A DNA stretch of 64,000 bases from JBPESP01 sp051710585 (GTDB taxonomy: Bacteria > Pseudomonadota > Gammaproteobacteria > Enterobacterales > Enterobacteriaceae): contig JBPESP010000001.1 in the NCBI GenBank assembly GCA_051710585.1, forward strand, positions 186,001 to 250,000. The letters are read 5' to 3'. A program made the position numbers and the translations under genes. The notes under the pieces are model-generated. The model was not told where the DNA came from, did no database searches, and saw only the letters and a list, made by a program, of their open reading frames with translations. Each line of letters begins with the position of its first letter. The first letter of the stretch is position 1. Positions 43,117 to 52,507 of this stretch are shown one piece after another.

Positions 43117-45006
43117 ATGTTTTATCCCGATCGCTTTGATGTTATCATTATTGGCGGCGGCCATGCCGGTACAGAAGCAGCAATGGCGTCAGCACGGATA
43201 AAATGCCAAACTTTATTGTTGACACATAATATTGATACGCTTGGACAAATGTCTTGTAATCCAGCAATTGGTGGTATCGGCAAGGGGCATTTGGTTAAAG
43301 AAATCGACGCCATGGGTGGCCTAATGGCTCAGGCTATCGACAAAGCCGGCATTCAGTTCAGAATATTAAACGCTAGCAAAGGACCTGCAGTTAGAGCCAC
43401 TCGTGCACAGGCGGATCGTGTGCTTTACCGACAAGCGGTACGCAGCGCGTTAGAGAACCAACCTAATCTGATGATATTCCAGCAGGCGGTTGAAGAGCTG
43501 ATCGTAGAAGGCGGAAGGATTGTTGGTGCTGTTACCCAAATGGGGCTAAAATTTTGCGCACGTGCCGTTGTGTTAACTGTAGGAACTTTCCTTGATGGAA
43601 AGATCCATATCGGTATGAATCATTATAGTGGTGGCCGTGTTGGCGATCCACCTTCGGTTTCTTTGTCTCGCCGTTTGCGAGAGCTACCTTTCCGAATAAA
43701 TCGGTTAAAAACAGGTACACCGCCGCGTATTGATGCACGTAGCATCAATTTTTCACGGTTGGCGACACAGCATAGTGACGATCCGCTACCTTTTTTTTCA
43801 TTCTTAGGTTCAAAGGAACAACATCAGCGCCAAATTCCCTGTTATATAACTTATACTAACGAGAAGACTCATGAGGTTGTCCGACAAAATCTAGATCGCA
43901 GTCCTATATACGCCGGCCTTATTAAAGGCGTCGGACCGCGTTATTGTCCGTCCATTGAAGATAAAGTAATGCGTTTTTCTGATCGCGATTCTCATCAGAT
44001 CTTTCTCGAACCAGAAGGATTGACCAGCAACGAAATTTATCCTAACGGCATCTCAACCAGCTTACCGTTTGATGTACAAATAAAAATCATCCAATCTATA
44101 CAAGGGCTTGAAAATGCAAGGATCGTACGGCCAGGTTATGCGATTGAGTATGATTTCTTTGATCCGCGCGATCTTAAGCTAACGCTAGAAAGTAAACTTA
44201 TTGAAGGGTTATTTTTTGCCGGTCAAATCAACGGTACCACCGGTTATGAAGAGGCTGCCGCTCAGGGGATACTCGCCGGTCTGAATGCAGCTAGGTTAGC
44301 TACTGATAAAAATGGCTGGTCACCGCGCCGCGATCAGGCCTATATCGGAGTATTGGTGGATGATTTATGTACTTTGGGCACCAAAGAGCCCTACCGTATG
44401 TTTACTTCACGCGCTGAATACCGATTGTTGCTTCGAGAAGATAACGCCGATCTCCGTCTAACAGAAATCGGCCGGCAGCTAGGAATGGTAGATGACACAC
44501 GCTGGGCATATTTTTGTGCAAAGCAGGAAAAAATTGAACGAGAGCGTCAGCGTTTACGCGATATTTGGGTAAATCCTGGCAGTAATAGCGTCAAACAACT
44601 TGATTCATTACTTAAAACACCGTTAAAACGTGAAGCAAATGGTGAAGAGCTTTTACGTCGTCCGGAGATGGATTACGCGCGCCTGACTTACCTGGAATGT
44701 TTTGGTCCGGCTTTGGCTGATAGCCAGGCAGCAGAACAGGTTGAAATCCAGATAAAATACCAAGGCTATATCGCCCGTCAGGAGGAGGAGATTACACGCA
44801 AAATACGCAATGAACATACCTTGCTGCCGGTGCCAATGGACTTTAGCGCTGTGCCGGGTCTGTCTAGTGAAGTGATCGCCAAGCTTAACGATCATAAGCC
44901 TGATTCTATTGGGCAGGCTTCGCGTATTTCCGGCATAACACCAGCAGCAATATCTATTTTAATAGTCTGGCTAAAAAAACAGGGATTGCTGCTGTATAGC
45001 ACTTGA
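43117..45006 (+). CDS. mnmG: tRNA uridine-5-carboxymethylaminomethyl modification enzyme MnmG (GidA)
   Basis: 629 residues, the same as in E. coli. With MnmE it installs the carboxymethylaminomethyl group on wobble U34 of several tRNAs. The FAD-binding motif IIGGGHAGTEAA (residues 11-22) is at the N-terminus, followed by SCNPAIGGIGKGHLVKE. The family motifs GYAIEYDFFDPRDL and GYEEAAAQGILAG are present, as is the C-terminal MnmE-binding helical domain. AAGGTGG lies about 10 bases before the ATG. It is the first intact gene right of oriC and points away from it. Its partner rsmG, next in line, is dead. Confidence 0.98.
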   Translation: MFYPDRFDVIIIGGGHAGTEAAMASARIKCQTLLLTHNIDTLGQMSCNPAIGGIGKGHLVKEIDAMGGLMAQAIDKAGIQFRILNASKGPAVRATRAQADRVLYRQAVRSALENQPNLMIFQQAVEELIVEGGRIVGAVTQMGLKFCARAVVLTVGTFLDGKIHIGMNHYSGGRVGDPPSVSLSRRLRELPFRINRLKTGTPPRIDARSINFSRLATQHSDDPLPFFSFLGSKEQHQRQIPCYITYTNEKTHEVVRQNLDRSPIYAGLIKGVGPRYCPSIEDKVMRFSDRDSHQIFLEPEGLTSNEIYPNGISTSLPFDVQIKIIQSIQGLENARIVRPGYAIEYDFFDPRDLKLTLESKLIEGLFFAGQINGTTGYEEAAAQGILAGLNAARLATDKNGWSPRRDQAYIGVLVDDLCTLGTKEPYRMFTSRAEYRLLLREDNADLRLTEIGRQLGMVDDTRWAYFCAKQEKIERERQRLRDIWVNPGSNSVKQLDSLLKTPLKREANGEELLRRPEMDYARLTYLECFGPALADSQAAEQVEIQIKYQGYIARQEEEITRKIRNEHTLLPVPMDFSAVPGLSSEVIAKLNDHKPDSIGQASRISGITPAAISILIVWLKKQGLLLYST

Positions 45007-45024
45007 TAATGATGTAACGCACTG

Positions 45025-45613
45025 ATGCTTAAGATGCTGGAGGTCTTATTAGCTTAGGTGGATATCGCGCTGCTATATAAAATAAAATAAAGCTTACAAC
45101 TTAAGTATCAATAAGTTGTTTTAAAAAGGTTTATTCACCACATAACAGATAGTGTTATCATGAATCTCTGCGTAGAGAGAGATCTTTTTTATATATGTCA
45201 GTTCTTTGTATGGTGTTGTATGGTGTTTTTGAGCATTCTATTGGTTACAGAACACTCCAATGCGTATTCCACACCTTGTTAGATAGTCTTGATAAGCGTA
45301 TACGTTCTTATGTTGAGAATAGCATAAGCTAAATTTAAAAAAATTATGGTGTAGAAAGTTAGCTAGGAAGCTTCGCGTCGCTACTAGCATGGCTTTAAGA
45401 AGTAATAAGTCGTGATCTTGTCTTGCTTCCTGACGATATGCTAAGTCAGTTTTAACGTCGCCATATAAAAACAGTTTTTTCTTTAAAAAAAGTCAGTTTT
45501 GTGAGTCGGATCTGAATACGTTGTCAGTATTTTAGGGTCGAATTGGTGATCGAATTTCAAGTACTGTTAGTAGAGAAGGTGAGCAGTATATCGTAGCGCT
45601 CGCTGCAAATTAA
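45025..45613 (+). pseudogene. rsmG: Decayed rsmG (gidB, 16S rRNA methyltransferase)
   Basis: The start MLKMLEVLLA, followed by a stop, matches MLNKLSLLLKD. FIHHITDSVIMN near 45132 matches LVRHILDSIVVA. HTLLDSLDKRIRS near 45276 matches FTLLDSLGKRVRF. The end, TVSREGEQYIVALAAN and a stop at 45611, matches ALDGERHLVVIKANKI. Length is close to normal (589 against 624 bp). RsmG methylates G527 of 16S rRNA; its loss is tolerated in bacteria. The gene sits between mnmG and atpI as in E. coli. Confidence 0.9.
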
Positions 45614-46060
45614 TTTTTTATCAATAAAGGCAAAATAGAAGTACTGCCTATTTTTAGTGAATTTGTCTGCTGTAACGAAATAGTTCCTGAAACTTTTTGT
45701 CTCTGCTTTACATTTTTTAGCAATTGGATCTTACCGCTAACTAATACTAATATTAGTTTCAGTAAATATTTTTAATAAAAAACACTCATTTTATTAAATC
45801 GCACGGTAATATAAATTTGTGCGGCATATTTATATATGTAATATTACAAAAATTAGGAAAATATAGCATAAATTAAATTAATATTATACTATAAAATATA
45901 GTATAATATTTTGCATATTTTAGAAGTTTTAATTATCAAAACGCTGTATAAATCACATATTTATACAGCTTAACTAATCGGATTAAAGACAGTTTATACA
46001 CTTAAGTAAAGTTGATCCAAGTAGGAAAAAATTCAAAAAAACAATGATTCTAGCCCTTTT
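45614..46060. other. Spacer before the atp operon remnant atpI
   Basis: AT-rich DNA with a perfect inverted repeat at 45880-45910. The promoter of the ATP synthase operon should be here or within the atpI remnant, but I cannot point to a specific element. Confidence 0.4.
45880..45910. repeat. Perfect 13-bp inverted repeat, 5-base loop
   Basis: AATATTATACTAT (45880-45892) pairs with ATAGTATAATATT (45898-45910) around AAAAT. It is followed by TTGC, so it has only a weak terminator shape. It could end residual transcription before the atp operon. Confidence 0.82.
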
Positions 46061-46417
46061 ATGATATCAAAAGTCACTGGAAAATTATTGTTTGTTCAGT
46101 TGATAATTTTAATGTTGTCTGGAGTTTCTTTTTACTTTAAAAAGTTCCGCATATTCGCGACGGAGAGTGTATTTACAATTTAGTTCCTTGATCTTGCGTT
46201 TGTACTATACGCAACCATTTTCAGTGAAAAATTGCAATTTTGAGTTATATTATCTCGTTCACTATAGGCAAGGGCTTAAAATGGTGACAAGTATCGCTTT
46301 TTTGTGATCATTACACTTTTATATGCAAGTATTGTGTTTTTTTCATTGGCCTGACCTGTTTATTGGTGCTAAATTATCTAGATATTGGTACTAGCCATAA
46401 CAAATAATAAAGGGTAA
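46061..46417 (+). pseudogene. atpI: Decayed atpI (ATP synthase accessory protein I)
   Basis: The frame starts MISKVTGKLLFVQLIILMLS, matching the AtpI N-terminus (NVARKLLLVQLLVVIAS). It continues GVSFYFK and ends LVLAITNNKG with a stop at 46415 (E. coli ends with APAVINNKG). Several in-frame stops interrupt it, the first at about codon 41. AtpI is not a subunit of the working enzyme and assists c-ring assembly; it is often lost in reduced genomes. The next gene, atpB, starts 8 bases after the remnant. Confidence 0.93.
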
Positions 46418-46424
46418 AGGTATT

Positions 46425-47243
46425 ATGTCTGCATCAGGAGAAATTTCTACCCCACAAGGATATATAGGACACCACCTAAACAATCTTCAGCTGGACTTAT
46501 TTACTTTTAAATTAGTTGATCCCCACACAACATCGTCTTTCTGGGTTCTGAATATTGATTCTATGTTCTTCTCGCTTCTGCTTGGTGCAGCTTTCCTGCT
46601 GATCTTCAGTCGTGTAGGTAAAAGCGCAAACAGCGGTGTACCCGGTAAGATGCAGGCCTTCGTCGAGCTAGTGGTAGAGTTTGTCGATGGAAACGTGCGT
46701 GACATGTTTCACGGCAAAAGCAAGCTCATCGCTCCGTTGGCGCTGACAATCTTTGTCTGGGTATTCCTGATGAATCTAATGGATCTATTGCCTATCGACC
46801 TACTGCCTTATCTCGGCGAAAATATTCTAGGTCTGCCAGTCTTGCGTGTGGTTCCTTCTGCCGACATTAATATCACTCTATCGATGGCGATAAGTGTATT
46901 TATTCTCATATTGTACTATAGCTTGACGATGAAAGGAATCAGTGGTTTCGTTAAAGAATTAACCTTACAGCCGTTTAATCATCCAATTTTAATTCCTATT
47001 AACTTGATTCTTGAAGGGGTCAGCCTACTATCTAAACCAGTTTCGTTGGGCCTTCGGTTATTTGGTAATATCTACGCAAGTGAATTAATCTTTATCCTGA
47101 TTACTGGTTTAATACCATGGTGTTCGCAGTGGATTTTGAATGTACCCTGGGCTATTTTTCATATCCTTATTATTATTCTGCAAGCCTTTATTTTTATGGT
47201 CTTAACAATTATATATCTTGCGATGGCGTCTGAAGAGCCTTAA
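46425..47243 (+). CDS. atpB: ATP synthase F0 subunit a
   Basis: 272 residues (E. coli 271). It is the membrane stator subunit that forms the proton half-channels against the c-ring. The essential arginine lies in GLRLFGNIYASELIF, and the C-terminal helix LQAFIFMVLTIIYLAMASEE is intact. About five hydrophobic segments are seen. It begins the intact part of the operon, with AAAGG about 6 bases before the ATG. Confidence 0.98.
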   Translation: MSASGEISTPQGYIGHHLNNLQLDLFTFKLVDPHTTSSFWVLNIDSMFFSLLLGAAFLLIFSRVGKSANSGVPGKMQAFVELVVEFVDGNVRDMFHGKSKLIAPLALTIFVWVFLMNLMDLLPIDLLPYLGENILGLPVLRVVPSADINITLSMAISVFILILYYSLTMKGISGFVKELTLQPFNHPILIPINLILEGVSLLSKPVSLGLRLFGNIYASELIFILITGLIPWCSQWILNVPWAIFHILIIILQAFIFMVLTIIYLAMASEEP

Positions 47244-47277
47244 TTTTATTACTACATTTAATTAATAGGAGACTATT

Positions 47278-47517
47278 ATGGAAAACTTAAATATGAATCT
47301 GCTGTACATGGCTGTCGCTTTGATGATGGGTCTGGCGGCAATTAGTGCTGCTATCGGGATTAGTATCCTGGGTGGTAAATTTTTAGAAGGCGCCGCGCGT
47401 CAGCCTGATTTAATCCCTCTACTGCGCACGCAGTTTTTTATCGTTATGAGTTTGGTTGATGCGATTCCTATGATCGCTGTTGGCCTAGGGTTGTATATGA
47501 TGTTCGCTGTAGCGTAG
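47278..47517 (+). CDS. atpE: ATP synthase F0 subunit c
   Basis: 79 residues, the normal length. It is a hairpin of two membrane helices that forms the rotor ring. The proton-carrying carboxylate is Asp61 in VMSLVDAIPM. The polar loop RQPDLIPLLR is intact. Three glycines of the E. coli helix-packing pattern are serine here: positions 23, 29 and 58. The ribosome-binding site TAGGAG lies about 6 bases before the ATG. It is 34 bases after atpB. Confidence 0.98.
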   Translation: MENLNMNLLYMAVALMMGLAAISAAIGISILGGKFLEGAARQPDLIPLLRTQFFIVMSLVDAIPMIAVGLGLYMMFAVA

Positions 47518-47574
47518 TATTTAATACTAAGTCAACCAACATTAAAATTTTAACTATACAAAAGGCATTGTGCT

Positions 47575-48045
47575 ATGAATCTTAATGCAACAATCCTCGG
47601 CCAGAGCATCGCGTTTGTTCTGTTTGTGTTGTTCTGCATGAAGTATGTATGGCCGCCGTTGATAGCTATCATCGAGAAACGTCAGAAAGAAATTGCTGAC
47701 GGTCTGATTTTTGTCGAACGTGCTAAAAAAGATCTAAACATCGCTCAGGCTGAAGCAACCAATCATTTGAAGCAAGCGAAAATTAAAGCTCAAACGATCA
47801 TTGAACAGGCTAACAAGCGTAAAGCGCAAATGCTTGATGAAGCAAAAACTGAAGCAGAAGCGAAGCGAAATAAAATTCTAGTCCAGACAAGGACAGAGAT
47901 TGACGTTGAACGCAACTGCATCCGCGAAGAATTACGCAAGCAATTTAGTAAGCTAGTTTTAGTAGCTGCTGAGAAGATCATTGAATGTTCCGTGGATGAA
48001 AGTGTTAACAGCGATATAGTCGATAAAGTTATAGCTGAACTATAA
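47575..48045 (+). CDS. atpF: ATP synthase F0 subunit b
   Basis: 156 residues, the same as in E. coli. One N-terminal membrane helix (IAFVLFVLFCMKYVWPPL) is followed by a long charged helix that dimerises as the peripheral stalk and binds subunit delta through its C-terminus (SVDESVNSDIVDKVIAEL). It overlaps nothing and lies 57 bases after atpE. The stalk part has more changes than the membrane part, as is usual. Confidence 0.98.
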   Translation: MNLNATILGQSIAFVLFVLFCMKYVWPPLIAIIEKRQKEIADGLIFVERAKKDLNIAQAEATNHLKQAKIKAQTIIEQANKRKAQMLDEAKTEAEAKRNKILVQTRTEIDVERNCIREELRKQFSKLVLVAAEKIIECSVDESVNSDIVDKVIAEL

Positions 48046-48066
48046 TATAAAAGGAGGGAGAGACTG

Positions 48067-48600
48067 ATGTCCGAACTCATTACTATAGCTCGCTCTTACG
48101 CTAAAGCAGTTTTTGACTTTGCTGTCGAGCATCAAGCTGTGGCGCATTGGCGGGCAATGTTGACTTTTTGTACTGAGGTGAGTCGCAATGAACAGTTCAC
48201 TGAACTGCTATTAGGCACGGTTGCGCCAGCGAAGTTAGCGAAGACGTTTATCGCAATCTGTGGTGAAGAGCTTGATGCTGATTGCTGTAACTTGATATGG
48301 GTCATGGCGGAAAACAATCGTCTGAATATTTTACCAGACGTGTTGGAGCAGTTTATTTTTTTGTGCACAGCGCAGGAGGGGGTTGTAAAAGTGGATCTTA
48401 TTTCTACTAATACACTAAAAAAAGAACAATTGTTGAAAATCAGCGCCGCTATGGAACGACGTCTATCACGTAAAATTAAACTAAATTGCAAAGTTGATAA
48501 GTCTATTGTGGCAGGCGTCGTTATTCGTGTGGGCGATGTGGTGATAGACGGCAGCGTACGCGGGCGTCTAGAGCGCTTAGCGGACGTTTTACAGTCTTAA
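48067..48600 (+). CDS. atpH: ATP synthase F1 subunit delta
   Basis: 177 residues, the normal length. It connects the peripheral stalk to the top of the F1 head. The N-terminus MSELITIARSYAKAVFDFA and the C-terminal VAGVVIRVGDVVIDGSVRGRL are typical. A very strong ribosome-binding site (AAGGAGGGAG) stands before the ATG. It starts 21 bases after atpF and ends 14 bases before atpA, so the genes are surely co-transcribed. Confidence 0.98.
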   Translation: MSELITIARSYAKAVFDFAVEHQAVAHWRAMLTFCTEVSRNEQFTELLLGTVAPAKLAKTFIAICGEELDADCCNLIWVMAENNRLNILPDVLEQFIFLCTAQEGVVKVDLISTNTLKKEQLLKISAAMERRLSRKIKLNCKVDKSIVAGVVIRVGDVVIDGSVRGRLERLADVLQS

Positions 48601-48614
48601 TAAGGAATTGGAGT

Positions 48615-50156
48615 ATGCAACTGAATCCCACCGAAATTAGCGAATTGATAAAGCAACGCATTGCTCAGTTCAATATAGTAAGCGAAGTTCGTAATGAAGG
48701 TACTATTGGTTCCGTCAGTGACGGGATTATCCGTATACATGGATTAGCCGAAGTAATGCAAGGTGAAATGATTGCGCTTCCTAACAATAATTTTGCTATT
48801 ACTATGAATTTAGAGCGTAATTCTATTAGTGCCATAGTTATGGGGCCGTATGCTGATCTAACCGAAGGTATGAAAGTTAAATGCACCGGCCGTATTTTGG
48901 AAGTGCCAGTTGGTCACGGTCTGCTTGGGCGCGTGGTGAATACCCTTGGTACACCTATAGACGCTAAGGGTCCACTGGAGTACGATAGTTTTTCCGCTGT
49001 TGAAGCAGTCGCGCCTAGTGTTATTGAACGTCAGTCAGTCGATGAACCGGTACAGACAGGTTATAAATCAGTTGACGCCATGATTCCTATTGGTCGTGGT
49101 CAGCGTGAGCTTATTATTGGCGACCGTCAAACCGGTAAATCTACGCTAGCTATTGATGCTATCATTAATCAACGCGACAGCGGCATAAAATGTATCTATG
49201 TGGCTATTGGCCAAAAAGCTGCTACTATCGTCAACGTAGTGCGTAAGTTGGAAGAACACGGTGCATTGATGAATACTATCATTGTTGTCGCTGCTGCATC
49301 CGAATCTGCTGCGCTACAGTATTTGGCGCCGTATGCCGGTTGCGCCATGGGCGAGTATTTCCGTGATCGCGGTGAAGACGCGTTGATTATTTATGATGAT
49401 CTCTCTAAGCAGGCCGTGGCGTATCGCCAAATTTCTCTATCGCTCCGTCGTCCACCAGGACGTGAAGCCTATCCTGGTGATATATTCTACCTGCATTCCC
49501 GTTTATTAGAGCGCGCTTCTCGTGTCAATGTAAAATATGTTGAAAAGTTCACACAAGGAAAAGTGAAGGGTAGAACTGGTTCGTTAACTGCGCTACCTAT
49601 CATCGAAACCCAAGCCGGTGATATTTCTGCATTCATTCCAACGAATGTGATTTCCATCACTGACGGTCAGATCTTTCTAGAATCAAATTTATTTAACGCT
49701 GGTATTCGTCCTGCTGTTAATCCGGGGATTTCAGTATCCCGTGTCGGTGCTGCAGCCCAGATTAGTACCATGAAGAAACTATCTGACGGCATCCGTACCG
49801 CTTTGGCGCAGTACCGTGAATTGGCTGCCTTCTCTCAGTTTGTCTCTGATTTGGATGACGCGACTCGAAAACAGTTGAACCATGGTCAGAAAGTGACTGA
49901 GCTATTAAAACAGAAACAATATGCGCCTATACCGGTCGCGCAGCAGGTACTGGTGTTATTTGCAGCGGAGCGTGGGTATTTAGAAGATGTCGATCTGGCA
50001 AAAATCAGCGATTTTGAAGCATCGCTAATAGCTTACGTGAACCGTGAGCAGAGTAAATTAATGCAAGAAATCAACCAGACAGGCGCTTATAACGATGATA
50101 TTGAAGAGAAGTTAAAAAGTGTTCTCAATACCTTCAAGGCAACCCAGTCTTGGTAA
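48615..50156 (+). CDS. atpA: ATP synthase F1 subunit alpha
   Basis: 513 residues, the same as in E. coli. It forms the non-catalytic nucleotide sites of the F1 head. The Walker A motif is GDRQTGKST; ALIIYDDLSKQAVAYR holds Walker B. The signature PAVNPGISVSRVGAAAQ and the arginine finger region are intact. The N-terminus MQLNPTEISELIKQRI is standard. AAGGAATTGGAG precedes the ATG. Confidence 0.98.
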   Translation: MQLNPTEISELIKQRIAQFNIVSEVRNEGTIGSVSDGIIRIHGLAEVMQGEMIALPNNNFAITMNLERNSISAIVMGPYADLTEGMKVKCTGRILEVPVGHGLLGRVVNTLGTPIDAKGPLEYDSFSAVEAVAPSVIERQSVDEPVQTGYKSVDAMIPIGRGQRELIIGDRQTGKSTLAIDAIINQRDSGIKCIYVAIGQKAATIVNVVRKLEEHGALMNTIIVVAAASESAALQYLAPYAGCAMGEYFRDRGEDALIIYDDLSKQAVAYRQISLSLRRPPGREAYPGDIFYLHSRLLERASRVNVKYVEKFTQGKVKGRTGSLTALPIIETQAGDISAFIPTNVISITDGQIFLESNLFNAGIRPAVNPGISVSRVGAAAQISTMKKLSDGIRTALAQYRELAAFSQFVSDLDDATRKQLNHGQKVTELLKQKQYAPIPVAQQVLVLFAAERGYLEDVDLAKISDFEASLIAYVNREQSKLMQEINQTGAYNDDIEEKLKSVLNTFKATQSW

Positions 50157-50209
50157 TGATGCACTATGGTTTGCATGAGCAGATTATAAAGCAATCAAGG
50201 AGAACTAAA

Positions 50210-51073
50210 ATGCTTGGTGTAAAAGAGGTACATAGTAAAATCAAAAGCGTTCAAAATATACAAAAAATCACTAAAGCTATGGAAATGGTTGCTGCCTCTA
50301 AAATGCGTAGAACTCAGGAACGTATGGCGTTTAGCCGTCCTTATGCAGAAACGATACGTAAAGTAATTGGTCACATTGCGCTAGGAAATCTGGAATATAA
50401 ACATCCCTACTTGGCTGAGCGTAATGTGAAGTGTGTGGGTTACCTGGTAGTAGCAACCGATCGCGGTCTGACTGGTAGCTTGAACATTAATTTATTTAAA
50501 AAGCTGCTGACCGATATAAAAGAGTGGAAGAGAAAAGGTGCGGAAACTAAACTGGCTCTGATTGGTTCTAAGGCAGTATCTTTCTTTAATTTTGTTGGAA
50601 TTAAAGTAGTTGCTCAGTTGACGGGTATGGGGAATAACCCCACCCTGTCTGAATTGATTGGGCCGGTAAAAGTTATGCTGCAGATTTATGACAAAGGGCT
50701 CCTGGATAAGCTCTATATTGTCAGTAATAAATTTATTAATACTTTATCTCAAGTGCCGCAGATTTTACAAATCCTACCCTTACTTCCGGTGGAGGAAGTG
50801 TATTTAAAGAACAAATTTTGGGATTATCTTTATGAACCGAATCCAAAAACGTTACTAGATACCTTGTTGCGTCGTTATGTGGAATCACAGGTTTATCAGG
50901 GTGTCATTGAAAATCTAGCTAGCGAACAAGCTGCACGTATGGTAGCGATGAAAGCTGCAACAGACAATGGTGGTAGCCTGATTAAAGAATTGCAACTTAT
51001 TTATAATAAAGCTCGACAGACCAGTATTACTCAAGAACTCACCGAAATCATCTCGGGAGCTTCTGCAGTTTAG
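50210..51073 (+). CDS. atpG: ATP synthase F1 subunit gamma
   Basis: 287 residues, the same as in E. coli. It is the rotating shaft inside the F1 head. The start at MLGVKEVHSKIKSVQ fits the family and has AAGGAG 7 bases before it; an open frame begins at 50150 but those extra 20 residues are unrelated. ITKAMEMVAASKMRR and the C-terminal ARMVAMKAATDNGGSLIKEL are intact. The DRGLCGGLN motif of E. coli reads DRGLTGSLN here. Confidence 0.98.
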   Translation: MLGVKEVHSKIKSVQNIQKITKAMEMVAASKMRRTQERMAFSRPYAETIRKVIGHIALGNLEYKHPYLAERNVKCVGYLVVATDRGLTGSLNINLFKKLLTDIKEWKRKGAETKLALIGSKAVSFFNFVGIKVVAQLTGMGNNPTLSELIGPVKVMLQIYDKGLLDKLYIVSNKFINTLSQVPQILQILPLLPVEEVYLKNKFWDYLYEPNPKTLLDTLLRRYVESQVYQGVIENLASEQAARMVAMKAATDNGGSLIKELQLIYNKARQTSITQELTEIISGASAV

Positions 51074-51104
51074 ATTTAGTTATGGATTATCTAGAGGATT
51101 CAAG

Positions 51105-52487
51105 ATGGCTACTGGACATGTTATCCAGGTTATCGGCGCTGTAGTCGACGTCGAATTCCCGAAAACTGACGTACCTAAGGTGTATAATGCGCTTAAAGTG
51201 GAAAATGACGCTGCGAAATTGGTATTGGAAGTAGAGCAACAGATTGGCAATGGTGTTGTTCGTTGTATCGCGATGGGTTCCTCCAGTAGTTTACGTCGCG
51301 GCTTAAAAGTAATCGATCTCGAACGCGCTATCGAAGTCCCGGTAGGTAAGGCTACTCTAGGCCGTATTATGAACGTGCTAGGCGAGCCAATTGACATGAA
51401 AGGCGATATCGGCGAAGAGGAGTGTTGGTCTATTCACCGTCCGGCCCCTCGCTATGAAGAGCTGGCGAGTTCTCAGGATTTGCTAGAATCAGGTATAAAG
51501 GTTATCGATTTGATTTGTCCATTTGCCAAAGGCGGTAAAGTAGGCTTATTCGGAGGCGCTGGTGTAGGTAAGACCATTAACATGATGGAACTCATCCGCA
51601 ACATTGCTATTGAACACTCTGGGTATTCTGTGTTTACCGGTGTGGGTGAACGTACCCGTGAAGGTAACGACTTTTATCATGAAATGATTGATTCTAATGT
51701 TATCGATAAAGTATCGTTAGTGTATGGACAAATGAACGAACCGCCTGGCAACCGTCTGCGTGTAGCGCTGACTGGTCTGACTATAGCGGAAAAGTTCCGT
51801 GATGAAGGTCGTGACGTTCTATTATTTATTGATAATATTTACCGTTATATTTTAGCTGGAACAGAAGTGTCCGCACTGTTGGGTCGTATGCCGTCCGCAG
51901 TAGGTTATCAGCCAACGTTGGCAGAAGAAATGGGTGTATTACAGGAACGTATTACTTCTACAAGAATAGGGTCTATTACCTCAGTGCAAGCGGTTTACGT
52001 CCCCGCGGATGACTTGACTGATCCGGCCCCAGCAACCACTTTTGCTCATCTTGACGCAACTGTGGTTTTAAGTCGTCAAATCGCCTCATTGGGCATTTAC
52101 CCGGCGGTTGATCCGTTAGACTCCAGCAGTCGTCAGTTGGATCCGTTAGTGGTAGGTCAGGAACATTATGATGTGGCTCGTGGTGTGCAGTCTATTTTGC
52201 AGCGCTATCAGGAATTAAAAGATATTATCGCTATTCTTGGGATGGATGAGCTTTCTAAAGATGACAAGTTAGTAGTCTCACGCGCGCGAAAGATTCAGCG
52301 CTTCCTATCTCAGCCATTCTTCGTGGCGGAAGTGTTTACCGGCTCACCAGGTAAGTACGTAGCACTAAAAGATACGATTCATGACTTTAAAGGGATAATA
52401 AACGGTGAATACGATCATCTACCAGAACAGGCATTCTACATGGTAGGTTCGATTGATGAAGTTGTGGAGAAAGCAAAGAAACTATAA
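51105..52487 (+). CDS. atpD: ATP synthase F1 subunit beta
   Basis: 460 residues, the same as in E. coli. It is the catalytic subunit. The Walker A motif GGAGVGKT, the catalytic glutamate region GVGERTREGNDFYHEM and Walker B (VLLFIDNIYRY) are intact, as is PSAVGYQPTLAEEMG. The ATG has AGAGGATTCAAG before it. It is the best conserved protein of the operon. Confidence 0.99.
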   Translation: MATGHVIQVIGAVVDVEFPKTDVPKVYNALKVENDAAKLVLEVEQQIGNGVVRCIAMGSSSSLRRGLKVIDLERAIEVPVGKATLGRIMNVLGEPIDMKGDIGEEECWSIHRPAPRYEELASSQDLLESGIKVIDLICPFAKGGKVGLFGGAGVGKTINMMELIRNIAIEHSGYSVFTGVGERTREGNDFYHEMIDSNVIDKVSLVYGQMNEPPGNRLRVALTGLTIAEKFRDEGRDVLLFIDNIYRYILAGTEVSALLGRMPSAVGYQPTLAEEMGVLQERITSTRIGSITSVQAVYVPADDLTDPAPATTFAHLDATVVLSRQIASLGIYPAVDPLDSSSRQLDPLVVGQEHYDVARGVQSILQRYQELKDIIAILGMDELSKDDKLVVSRARKIQRFLSQPFFVAEVFTGSPGKYVALKDTIHDFKGIINGEYDHLPEQAFYMVGSIDEVVEKAKKL

Positions 52488-52507
52488 TGCTTTGAAAGGA
52501 GGGTGAT

